Below, piece by piece: positions 49,785-58,800 of a stretch of DNA of 64,000 nt. Positions within the stretch are counted from its first letter, which is position 1. Every line of letters starts with the position of its first letter. Under the pieces are notes generated by a model. It did no database searches. It saw only the letters and a list, made by a program, of their open reading frames with translations, and was not told the DNA's origin. Source of the DNA: Carpediemonas membranifera (taxonomy: Eukaryota > Fornicata). The position numbers and the translations under genes were made by a program. The stretch is from the NCBI GenBank assembly GCA_019828565.1, contig JAHDYR010000007.1:496001-560000 (forward strand), in the 5' to 3' direction.

Positions 49785-51029
49785 ATGAACCGCAATCCAT
49801 TCGCATTGCTTCTTCTTGTAGCCATCATCGGCGCTGCATTGTGCTATCGCAAGGCAGAGATTGGAATCGACCTCGTCAACACGTCCGGCTTCCCGATTTT
49901 TGCCAACATGCGCTTTTTGAGCATCGCCAATGACCACAAGAGCGCTGAAATACTCGCCGCTCGCTCCAATCCTTCGACTAATGATGTCCGCATCGAGTAC
50001 TTCCAGATCGACAGCAACGACATCAGCGAGGGCGACGTCGGCCAATACAACGAGCCCGACATGGCCTACACCCTCCTCAACGTCTACGAGGCCGCCACTG
50101 CTGCCATCAACCCGGCGAGCGACCGCGGGGCCACCACGCCCCACCTCTTCGTGCGCACCAAGGTCGACAAGGTTGCCGCGCTCGCGTACGACGGCACCCA
50201 GCTCGGGTCGGCCACGATTGCCGACCGCACCAACGCAATGCCCATGATGTGTGACGGCACGTACCTCTACGTCTGCACCCAGCTCGAGATTCTGAGATAC
50301 TCGCTCGACCTCGAGCTCCTCGACAGCGTCACCCTGGGCACCTCGGGAGTCTCTTTCAACCAGGTCCGGCTCTACAACAAGGGCGGGCTCTCTGTGGCCC
50401 TGCTGTCCTCCGACTACACCGAGGTCAGCATTCTCGGCATCAACTCCGACTTCTCGGCTGTTGCGACTTCACTCTGGACCGGCCGCTTCTACGTGCCCGC
50501 CATACCGTCGCTCGCCCCCGTGTTTGCTGCCCAGCCTGGCGCCATCAGTGCACACCAGCAGACGTCGTACACCGGCTACAAGTCGGGCTTCATCGACTAC
50601 GACTCCGGCTCCGACGATTGGAGCTTCTCTGCCTCGAACACCTTCACCCACAGCACTGTCTCCTCGACCACACTGGGCTTCAACTCGGTCGACCAGCGGA
50701 ACGGCGTGGTCATGGCGAACGAGCTCTTCTACGAAGACGCCAGGACCTACCAGTTCGAGACGCTCGACTCGAGCCTGGACGCGATCGATGGCACGGAGGA
50801 GAGCTACGGCATCAACTACGTTGGGTACACATGCTTCGTCGACAACATGTGCCTCTGGCCCATGTTCAAGGTTTACGAGGACGTCTACTTTGTCGAGTCG
50901 ATGGACCCCATGACGTACGAGGTGACGCTCACACTCAGATTCGAGCAGATGTCCGCGCCGACAAGCGCTGGGGGCTGGATGCCGGTCGCGCTCGCTGCTG
51001 TGGTCCTCGCGCTGGCGGTGCTGGCCTAG
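49785..51029 (+). CDS. Secreted/surface protein, family member C
   Basis: A 414-residue protein with a signal peptide ([20 protein letters not shown]), the family core shared with A and B (50007-50318), and a distinct middle region. It ends [18 protein letters not shown] with no residues after the hydrophobic stretch, which fits either a C-terminal membrane anchor or a GPI-attachment signal. Short aromatic, Ser/Thr-rich ectodomain; Cys residues sparse. It is tail to tail with HSP70 copy 3. This appears to be the most complete member of the family in the window. Confidence 0.82.
   Translation: MNRNPFALLLLVAIIGAALCYRKAEIGIDLVNTSGFPIFANMRFLSIANDHKSAEILAARSNPSTNDVRIEYFQIDSNDISEGDVGQYNEPDMAYTLLNVYEAATAAINPASDRGATTPHLFVRTKVDKVAALAYDGTQLGSATIADRTNAMPMMCDGTYLYVCTQLEILRYSLDLELLDSVTLGTSGVSFNQVRLYNKGGLSVALLSSDYTEVSILGINSDFSAVATSLWTGRFYVPAIPSLAPVFAAQPGAISAHQQTSYTGYKSGFIDYDSGSDDWSFSASNTFTHSTVSSTTLGFNSVDQRNGVVMANELFYEDARTYQFETLDSSLDAIDGTEESYGINYVGYTCFVDNMCLWPMFKVYEDVYFVESMDPMTYEVTLTLRFEQMSAPTSAGGWMPVALAAVVLALAVLA
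50007..50318 (+). repeat. Shared core block of the surface-gene family (C)
   Basis: Nearly identical DNA to the reverse complement of 27685-28003 in member A; one visible coding change turns SAKIAD into SATIAD and PMI into PMM. Flanking coding sequence is unrelated between members. Confidence 0.85.
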
Positions 51030-51896
51030 CCTGGTAAATGTTCCGAACTCAGTGTGCCGTTTAATAAACTGTCCGTCTGCATGCTCAGTCGAGCTCCTCG
51101 ACCGTGGGGCCGGCACCCGATGGGGCCGCGCCAGGCGCCCCGCCCATGTCGGGCATGCCCTGCGGCGCGCCCTCGGCGTAGAGCTTGGTCATGATGGGTG
51201 TCGAGACCTGCTCGAGCTCCTTGCGCTTGGCCTCGAACTCCTCCTTCTCGGCGTCGACGTGGGTGTCGAGCCAGCTCATGACGTTCTTGATCTCGGCGTC
51301 GAGCTTGTCCTTGTCCTCGGCGGAGATCTTGTCCTTGAACTTCTCGTCCTCGATGGTGTTGCGGAGGGAGTAGGCGAAGTTCTCGAGGCCGTTGCGCGCC
51401 TCGACCTTCTCGCGGACCTTCTCGTCGTCGGCCTTGAACCGCTCCGCGTCGGCGACCATGCGCTCGATGTCGTCCTTGGAGAGGCGGCCGGAGTCGTTGG
51501 TGATCGTGATCTGCTGGCGGTTGCCCGAGCTCTTGTCCTCGGCGGTGACCTGGAGGATGCCGTTGGCGTCGATGTCGAACGACACCTCGATCTTCGGGAC
51601 GCCGCGGAGCGCGAGCGGGATGCCGGTCAGGTCGAACGTGCCGAGCTTGTTGCAGTCGCGCGTGCGGGCGCGCTCGCCCTCGAAGACCTGGATAGTCACG
51701 GCGGGCTGGTTGTCGGCGAAGGTCGAGAACGTCTCCCTTGGCGTGCGCGGGGATCGTCGTGTTGCGCTTGATGAGCGTCGTCATCACGCCGCCGGCGGTC
51801 TCGATGCCGAGCGAGAGGGGCGTGACGTCGAGCAGGAGGAGGTCGGAGACCTTCTCGGACTTGTCGCCCGCGAGGATGGCGGCCTGGACGGCGGCG

Positions 51897-51927
<31 letters not shown>

Positions 51928-53124
51928 TCTTGCTGGGCTCCTTGCCGTTGAAGAAGTCCTTGAGCAGCTGCTGCACCTTGGGGATGCGGGTCGACCCGCC
52001 GACGAGCACGATCTCGTGGATCTTGGTCTTGTCGAGCTTCGCGTCGGTGAGCACACGCTGGACGGGGTCGATGCAGCCGCGGAAGAGGTCGCCGCAGAGG
52101 TCCTCGAAGCGGGCGCGCGTGATGTTCGTGAAGAAGTCGACGCCCTCGTAGAGCGAGTCGATCTCGATCGCGGCCTGGGTCGACGACGAGAGCGTGCGCT
52201 TGGCGCGCTCGCAGGCCGTGCGCAGACGGTGCATCGCGCGGGCGTTGCCGCTGATGTCCATCTTGTGCTTGCGCTTGAACTCGGTCACGAAGTGGTTGAC
52301 CATGCGGTTGTCGAAGTCCTCGCCGCCGAGGTGCGTGTCGCCCGCGGTCGCCTTGACCTCGAAGATGCCCTCGTCGATGGTGAGCAGCGAGACGTCGAAC
52401 GTGCCGCCGCCGAGGTCGAAGATCAGGACGTTCTTCTCCGCGGCCGACTTGTTGTCGAGCCCGTACGCGATCGCCGCGGCGGTCGGCTCGTTGATGATGC
52501 GGAGGACCTCGAGGCCCGCGATCTGGCCGGCGTCCTTCGTGGCCTGGCGCTGCGAGTCGTTGAAGTACGCGGGGACCGTGATGACGGCCTTGCTGACGGG
52601 CTTGCCGAGGTAGGCCTCGGCGGTCTCCTTCATCTTCTGCAGGACCATGCCCGAGATCTCCTCGACCTGGAAGGTGCGGGTCTCGCCCTTGTGCTGCACC
52701 TGGACGGCCGGCTTGTCGCCCGCGCCCGCGACGACCTTGAACGGCCAGTGGCCCATGTCGGCCCGGACCTCGCGGTCGTTGAAGCGGCGCCCGATGAGGC
52801 GCTTCGCGTCGAAGACTGTGTTGGTCGGGTTCATCGCCGTCTGGTTCTTCGCGGCCTCGCCGATGAGGCGCTCGTCCTCGTTGAAGGCGACGTATGAGGG
52901 TGTTGTGCGGTTGCCCTGGTCGTTGGCGATGATCTCGACGCGGTCGTTCATGAACACGCCAACGCAGGAGTATGTGGTGCCTAAGTCGATTCCGATAGCA
53001 GTCATGTGCTTATCTAAGTCTGTGTGAGCGGTGTTGTGGGGAACGCACGTTGTTCACTGTTCTGCCATCCGGGGATCGATGCGATGAGCGGGCACGAAAT
53101 CGATCTGATGATTGATCTGATGCC
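50974..53124. repeat. HSP70 cassette, copy 3
   Basis: Third copy of the duplicated unit, same orientation as copy 1. It includes the shared surface-gene tail and 120 bp of HSP70 5' flank. Promoter-side similarity with copy 2 continues to about 53157, beyond the point where copy 1 diverges. Confidence 0.88.
51085..53005 (-). pseudogene. HSP70 copy 3 with single-base frameshift
   Basis: Same gene as copies 1 and 2 with one extra C in a CCC run at 51735-51737 (copies 1 and 2 have CC). The frame shifts at about codon 422, just after TIPAHAK, and continues as unrelated Arg/Pro-rich sequence to a stop near 51026. The nucleotide-binding domain is intact, while the substrate-binding domain and EELD are lost. 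The rest of the DNA is near-identical to the other copies and the original frame resumes to EELD at 51085, so the change is recent or a sequencing error. Confidence 0.88.
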
Positions 53125-53367
53125 GGCCGGCCCCAACGAGGCAGCCGAGCACGTACACACACCGACCCACGGTGGCCGCGAATGTGGCCGCGCCGAGACG
53201 AGTTATCTGCCCTTTTCACCTTCGACCACCAGAGATCGTCACCCCCGCCGCTCAATGGCTCCACAGCAGCACAGACACGTCCCACCGCAGCATCCATTTA
53301 TCATGACTCTTCAGACCACAAGTCACGTGTTTCAGCCACACCTGCCAGACGGGTAAAACTGCACTGC

Positions 53368-53999
53368 CTACTCCAGTCCCGAAAAGTACTTGGCCCAGTC
53401 GAAGTTTCGCCCAGTCCACTCCTTGCTAACGATGAACTCGTGCAGGGTCTTATGCATGTCCGTGGGCCGAGAGAACTTGATCGCCGAGTCGGGAGTGTTG
53501 GGGGACTTGGCCGACTTCATCGCACAGTCCCTGGCCGCCTTGATAAACTCCTCACGAGACTCTTTGAGCTGTGCGTAGGCCTCTTGGTTGACGATTCGCA
53601 CGTCTCCCTCCTCGATACCTTCCTGCGGGAAGCCTAGCATGATCTTAATATACGCCAACGCGTCGGTGATTCGCACGTCATACGTGTCAAACGCACCAGA
53701 GATGTCTACGGCGCCAGAGTCCGGGTGGACGAAGGGGTGCAGCACGGGCGAGATGAAGTGGAAACGAGGGAGCTCCTCGGGGAACTTAGCGGGGAATTCG
53801 ATGCTGAAGTGGAATATTGCGCCTTGATAGATGCTCTCACGGACGAATATGACTCCAAACCACCGATCTAATGCTTTGGCATCCGGCGTGACGATGAATC
53901 CACTCGGAGAGTTGTGTGGCAGGAGTTTCCTGGGGAAAAGGGGTGTTTAGGGACATACAATTGCCGCTCAAGCTCATATAGCAACTTCAAAGACTTCAT
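53368..53999 (-). CDS. UEV/AKTIP-like inactive ubiquitin-conjugating fold protein, one mini-intron
   Basis: Exons 53999-53959 and 53929-53368 encode 200 residues. The sequence runs MKSLKLLYELERQLKLLPHN, then SGFIVTPDAKALDRWFGVIF and FHFSIEFPAKFPEELPRFHF, then ISPVLHPFVHPDSGAVDISG: the E2 fold. The catalytic HPN...C motif is replaced by HPFVHPDSG with no Cys at the active-site position, as in UEV proteins. The HP-DSG-xD pattern and the long C-terminal helices resemble AKTIP/FTS of the Hook (FHF) dynein-adaptor complex. Expected to be a binding subunit, not an enzyme. The intron is required to join the N-terminal helix to the fold. Confidence 0.82.
53930..53958 (-). other. 29-nt spliceosomal intron (UEV/AKTIP-like gene)
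   Basis: Minus strand, begins GTATGT and ends CTTTTCCCCAG. It joins CAA TT to G AAA CTC and gives ELERQLKLLPHN in frame. The acceptor is more pyrimidine-rich than in the other introns; CCCTAAAC inside it may be the branch site. Confidence 0.85.
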
Positions 54000-54122
54000 C
54001 GACGGAGATATGCCGAAGGGCGACGAATGAACAAATGTCCACGCTCGACTCTGGATTCTGCATGCCTGCCTGGATACGCGTGTGGCAGCAGTCGTATGCT
54101 TGTACCACAGTTGCGGCTGTCG

Positions 54123-54405
54123 AGACGAGCACAGACGCGAAAGAAGACAGCAACGTTCGACACAGACGATGGACGACAGACGACGCATCTTTTCGTGCAG
54201 ACCGACGACTGAAAGCACGAAAGCCCGATGGTACAGACGAGGGCTGAAGTGGGTGAGTGGAGGTAGTGTGCCGCGCAGGATTAGAATTGTTGAGTCTTAA
54301 GGTGGGCAGTCAGGCTGAACCTGTTTAGTCCCCTGGAGTTCATCCCGGGGGGGGGGTTGACAGCCTAAGCCTTCTTCACATGAACCCCCAGTAAACATCT
54401 CTAAA
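54123..54405 (-). repeat. 283-bp inverted repeat, right copy
   Basis: Reverse complement of 46641-46923. It overlaps the 5' flank of the UEV gene and carries the third copy of the 31-bp motif (54266-54296). The G run here has nine to ten bases, against ten or eleven C in the left copy. Confidence 0.88.
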
Positions 54406-54558
54406 CGCTACACTCGTAGTGACATAAAGTGCACGAATACTTCTGAACTGTCTCACATTTAGCAAACAACAGCGCCAACGCCCAGACTTTTATACACACG
54501 TAAGCTGGATCGCGCCTCGCTGATCATGCTCATCGGTGTAGTCAACATCTGCCAGCAC

Positions 54559-55467
54559 TCAGACGCACGCACCGTCCTCCAGCACGCACCGCATCCAGAC
54601 TCTGGTGTCGACGAGCACGTCGCCCTCGCGGACCTTGCGCCGTGTACTGTCCGGGTATGCCCAGGAGGACTTGCCGAACAGCGTGCGGCATGGCTCGAAC
54701 GCGAATATGTACCGCCCGTCACTGAGGCCCGTGACTGTCTTGTTGAGCGTCGCACTCTCACCGATGCAGCCGTCAAATGAGGCAAAGTCCTCGAGGCGGC
54801 GGTCCTGGACAACCATGAATGCTGAAGTCTCGTCTAGCTTCACGTTGGCGAGTCTACCGGCAAACAGCGAGGCAAGCCAGGTCCACTGCGAGATCGTGTC
54901 CCGGACGAAGCCAAGGTGGTACATCGTGAAGACGGCGCCGTCGTCCGCTAGGTCCCAGAACTTGGCCAGGCCGTCCGAGCTCGTGGCGGAGACTTCTAGG
55001 CCGTTGCTCGTCTTCGTGGCTGTCATGGTGTATTTCGTGGAAGCAACCTGGTTGAGATCGGCAACTTGGTAGCGATGGGGAAGGACTGAAGTCACAAGCG
55101 CAAGCAGGAGGAAGCAGATGATAATACCGGCGCTAGCAAGGGCCTTGCTTGTGTATGCCTTGCTGAGAATGTATGAAGGGCAGATCAGGATGCTCATGGC
55201 GAACAGGATGGAGAGGGTAGTGTACAGAATGATGGAAACGATGATGATGGCGTCAAACTTTGAGTTCACTTCGACGTCGCAGTCGTTGGAGAGGCATATG
55301 CTGATTGGGCCAGAAAAAGAGTAAAGGATGATAAAAAGGAGGTAAAGCGCGATGGATAAGAGCACATTGAAGAATATAAAGGCGTCTGCAAGCTTGTGAT
55401 ACTGCAACCTGGCGAAAGTGGCCGCAAACATTAGCTTCTTGCACTTGTCAGAGTCGGGCCAAGTCAT
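54559..55467 (-). CDS. Multispan membrane protein, unknown
   Basis: A 302-residue protein from ATG 55467 (an upstream GTG at 55500 is rejected). The N-terminal half has three or four hydrophobic helices (about residues 25-55, 75-105, 115-145), with a short loop containing CLSNDCDVE between the first two. The C-terminal half (~150-302) is soluble, with several Cys and Trp residues (CIGES, FEPCRTLF, WMRCVLEDGAC) and possibly lumenal or extracellular. There is no signal peptide and no recognisable family. Confidence 0.7.
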   Translation of the reverse strand: MTWPDSDKCKKLMFAATFARLQYHKLADAFIFFNVLLSIALYLLFIILYSFSGPISICLSNDCDVEVNSKFDAIIIVSIILYTTLSILFAMSILICPSYILSKAYTSKALASAGIIICFLLLALVTSVLPHRYQVADLNQVASTKYTMTATKTSNGLEVSATSSDGLAKFWDLADDGAVFTMYHLGFVRDTISQWTWLASLFAGRLANVKLDETSAFMVVQDRRLEDFASFDGCIGESATLNKTVTGLSDGRYIFAFEPCRTLFGKSSWAYPDSTRRKVREGDVLVDTRVWMRCVLEDGACV

Positions 55468-55727
55468 CCCGACTGAGCCATGCCATGGCTGCGGCCACAC
55501 ACCGTGCTTCGTGCATCACAGCCTCACACCCCTTTCTGAGAGCATCACTTTGATACCGGGGTCACGATGGACGACTCCGCCTCAACCTGGAAGAAAGATC
55601 GAGAACACATCACCAGTAGGTATATAGGCATGATAGGCCATGCTTATGGGTAGATAGGGCCTGGTTCGGCGGAGATCGTCGGTGCAGGGAAAGGCAGAGT
55701 GAACGGCAAACGCCGCAATCTCACCTA

Positions 55728-58487
55728 ATGCCCCGAACACACCGAACAGTGATCCTACGGCCATTGAACAGCGAGGAACGCTACATGCAGCTCGATTCTG
55801 TATGGGAACGGCCTTCATCTAGACAAATTCAACTTGTTTCGCAGGAAGAGCGCTCACAGGTCTTCTCCTGCGACCAGATCGTGGATAACACCGTCATAAG
55901 CCCTCGTGGACGCAGCAAGCGGACCTCGTATGAGATTTCAGCGCTTGCTAACAGTATTGTAACGTCGGCCATGGCGAGCTCGATTCACGCCGTCATAGCC
56001 GTCGGTAGCCTCGGTGGCGGCTCGTCCTACACGCTCTGGGGCGACAAGATGCCTGGCCTAGCCGAGGAAGTCGCCAAGAACATCCGGCGGACACGCCCGC
56101 AGGCCGAGCTCGCGGCTTCGTTCATCCACGTGACTTCGGACGGCGTTCGCGACATCACGACGCACTACGACGACATGGACGCCCGCATGGATCGTGCCCC
56201 CACGTCCTATCAGGAGTGCGGTCTTGTTATCAATGGCGTATGCCGCTTTCCTATCAGAACTGATTCGGAGCTCCACCATTTGATTGGACTCCGCCTACCC
56301 ACCTGGTTGACGCACTCGAACAGCATCGTGGTCTCCTCGGGCGACGAGGCGACCATCCTTGTCCTCTACGTCACGGTCCAGCCCCCCTCGGGCACCTACC
56401 AGACCCACACAATCCTATTCGCAGATATCGGCGATTTATCGAAGGCCGCCACGCCCGCGGACAGGGCTGCAGTCAACCTCCCCGCCGTGGCGGCCATTGC
56501 CCGGCTGCTCGACTCCCTGGATGGCACTGAGGCCGTCGACCCGCTGTTACTCGCCGACCGCGGCTTCCTCCCCGTCCTGCTCAAGCCATTTATATTCGGC
56601 AAGGGGTCGAGTCACATAATCACATGTATAGGCCCCACTGCACGCGACTCAGCCAGTGCCCTGACCGCGCTCGAGCTCATGACGAAGTGGAGCGCCGCGA
56701 GCTCGGCCCCCGTGACCATGCCAGTCGCCCAGTCCGACCCGCCCATGGTTACGTTCGCAGCCCTGCTCCATAAGCAGTACAAGAGGGCGCAGGACGAACT
56801 CAAGTCAGTGCGGACGTCGACCTCCTTGGCCGACCCCCATCTTTACAAGAAGCAGCTTGAGCTGACCCAGCTGCAGGCCACCATTGACGCGTGCGAGCGT
56901 GCCATGACTGTTGCTCGAATGTCGGACAGCTCCACTGAGCTCCACGCCCTGTTCGCCTGGACCAAGGCCACGCTCTCGGCCGCCCAGCTGCACCGGACTC
57001 CGGTCAGGCCGTGTCTCCGCGTGCTCCACCCCAACCCGAGCGTGTCGTCCGTCTATTACATGCACATCACCAACGCGACGTCCACGGCGCGCAAGATCCT
57101 GGTCGGCCGGCCCGAGCACACGACACCCGAGGGAACGCCCAGAGCGGAGACGACTCGCGCGGAGACGACCCGTAGCCCGGCGACACCCCCAGCGTCAGAA
57201 GCTGGCGACGAGGGGCCGACGACGGCGCTGTGGGGCCGGGACATCAGCTTCAACCACCTCGTCCTCCTCTACTGCAAGGACGACAGCGGCTCCATCTTCC
57301 TCGCCGTCTCTCCCGGCGGCAAGGGCGCGGTATCCATCAACGGGCTCGCTACAGAGATCCCCCAGGCGACAGAGAACAACGACCGCATCCTGCTTGGCAA
57401 CGAGCTGGCCTTCGAGGTGCTGCTCACCGCTGCTGCCAAGCCCCGTGTGGCGTGGGACTTGTGCCTCCTCGAGAAACACGTCGCCTCCATGGTGACGATG
57501 TCCGACATCGGGTCCGTCACATACAAGCCGCTACACGCGACATTCAACGCCTTTAACCAGTGGTTGGGTGACCCATCATCTGCCGCAAAGACTTATGAGT
57601 ATCTCCGGTCGATCAGGACCGTCAACCCGGCCAAGTTCGGGGGTGCCCTCGGTATTATCACGCGATGCACCAACGCATCGGTCCTCGCCGAGTCGGCCAA
57701 CAAGGTGTGCAACAACACCGTCATTCCCGTGATCATCCGCGACCTCAAGCTTGAGGAGGCGAGGGTCGACCCGACCTTCAAGTTCCTGCAGACCACCCCG
57801 TTCCACGTGCACCGCGTCGTCTCGGCCGATGAACTCCGGATCATGATCACACGCAGGGCGACATATGACCCCGTGCAGTTTATTTCTGATCGGGGTTTGA
57901 TTGGCATTGCTCGACTCAGCCTGGCTCGACTCATGGACACGATCGAGTTTTCCCTCGCCATCAGGCCGCCCTGTACGAAGGCCCGCGATGTGCCTGACAG
58001 GCCCCTGGGCCGGCTGAGGGTGGTCTATCGCCCGACCCAGCCAGAGGGGGTGATCAGACGCACCGTCCGTGACCCCGATGAGGTGAACGACGACGACGAC
58101 GGGTCAGACGACGGCTTTGACGACCTGCCTGAGGACGCCGGCCTCCGCTTTGACCTTGTCATTGAGAAGATCAACTGGCCCAGCCCCGTGTGGGGCGACG
58201 TGTCTGTCGTCTTTTCCCTCTTCGACGAGCGGGTACTGGCCACTACCATATGCCCCACGGTCACCACCGTACAGGACTTCAGGGAGCGCTTCTCCTTCAG
58301 CGTCCCCTGCATGACCAGCAAGATCAGGGACGCCATCCAACGCCACACATTCATCATCGAGGTGTGGGGCCGTCATCTGCCGTCGTTGTACCACAGCTTG
58401 TCCGGGCTCACCGTCGAGCGGGAGACGCAGCAGCTCAACATCGAAGCCGTCAACTTCATGGCAAGTCACGCTGGAGTCGATCTGTAG
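55728..58487 (+). CDS. Kinesin-3-like protein with degenerate motor, FHA-like and C-terminal domain
   Basis: A 919-residue protein whose first ~340 residues follow a kinesin motor but lack every nucleotide motif. The P-loop position reads VGSLGGGSSYTLWG in place of GQTGSGKTYTMxG. The switch I position reads THSNSIVVSSGDEA in place of NxxSSRSH. Switch II reads ADIGDLS in place of DLAGSE. A later segment matches the RDSKLTRLL and iSP region (ADRGFLPVLLK, CIGPTARDSASALTALEL). Residues ~425-580 look like the kinesin-3 FHA domain (RPCLRVLHPNPSVSSVYYMH, KILVGR, NDRILLGNELAFEV). The C-terminus (~770-910) may be C2-like (IIEVWG). It probably acts as a non-motile microtubule or cargo adaptor. The call rests on motif position. 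Confidence 0.7.
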   Translation: MPRTHRTVILRPLNSEERYMQLDSVWERPSSRQIQLVSQEERSQVFSCDQIVDNTVISPRGRSKRTSYEISALANSIVTSAMASSIHAVIAVGSLGGGSSYTLWGDKMPGLAEEVAKNIRRTRPQAELAASFIHVTSDGVRDITTHYDDMDARMDRAPTSYQECGLVINGVCRFPIRTDSELHHLIGLRLPTWLTHSNSIVVSSGDEATILVLYVTVQPPSGTYQTHTILFADIGDLSKAATPADRAAVNLPAVAAIARLLDSLDGTEAVDPLLLADRGFLPVLLKPFIFGKGSSHIITCIGPTARDSASALTALELMTKWSAASSAPVTMPVAQSDPPMVTFAALLHKQYKRAQDELKSVRTSTSLADPHLYKKQLELTQLQATIDACERAMTVARMSDSSTELHALFAWTKATLSAAQLHRTPVRPCLRVLHPNPSVSSVYYMHITNATSTARKILVGRPEHTTPEGTPRAETTRAETTRSPATPPASEAGDEGPTTALWGRDISFNHLVLLYCKDDSGSIFLAVSPGGKGAVSINGLATEIPQATENNDRILLGNELAFEVLLTAAAKPRVAWDLCLLEKHVASMVTMSDIGSVTYKPLHATFNAFNQWLGDPSSAAKTYEYLRSIRTVNPAKFGGALGIITRCTNASVLAESANKVCNNTVIPVIIRDLKLEEARVDPTFKFLQTTPFHVHRVVSADELRIMITRRATYDPVQFISDRGLIGIARLSLARLMDTIEFSLAIRPPCTKARDVPDRPLGRLRVVYRPTQPEGVIRRTVRDPDEVNDDDDGSDDGFDDLPEDAGLRFDLVIEKINWPSPVWGDVSVVFSLFDERVLATTICPTVTTVQDFRERFSFSVPCMTSKIRDAIQRHTFIIEVWGRHLPSLYHSLSGLTVERETQQLNIEAVNFMASHAGVDL

Positions 58488-58800
58488 ATATGAAACAATA
58501 TGATATTCATAGGATAAAGCAGCGTTGCTGGGTTGGGAGACGAGGATGGTGAGGCGAAAGCACGCGACACCTGACCAGTCGGTCCAGAAGTCGGGGGAGT
58601 GCCCGAGAGCTGAGCTATTCACGTCAGACACGGAATAGAAGGATGGTGCTGAGGGACTAGCCAACCAGCAGGGCGGCATCCCGCCCGGCCGGCGTTGGAA
58701 CAACAAGCGAGAGAAAAACAAGCGTTGGGACATCATTGACTCACCCCAGCTACCATCAGAAGAACACATCCAGGAACGCCCCAGCATCTTTACGATACCT
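58488..58800. other. Convergent intergenic region
   Basis: About 310 bp between the 3' ends of the kinesin-like gene and HAT1. Only 3' UTR-like sequence is seen; no gene or repeat recognised. Confidence 0.4.
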
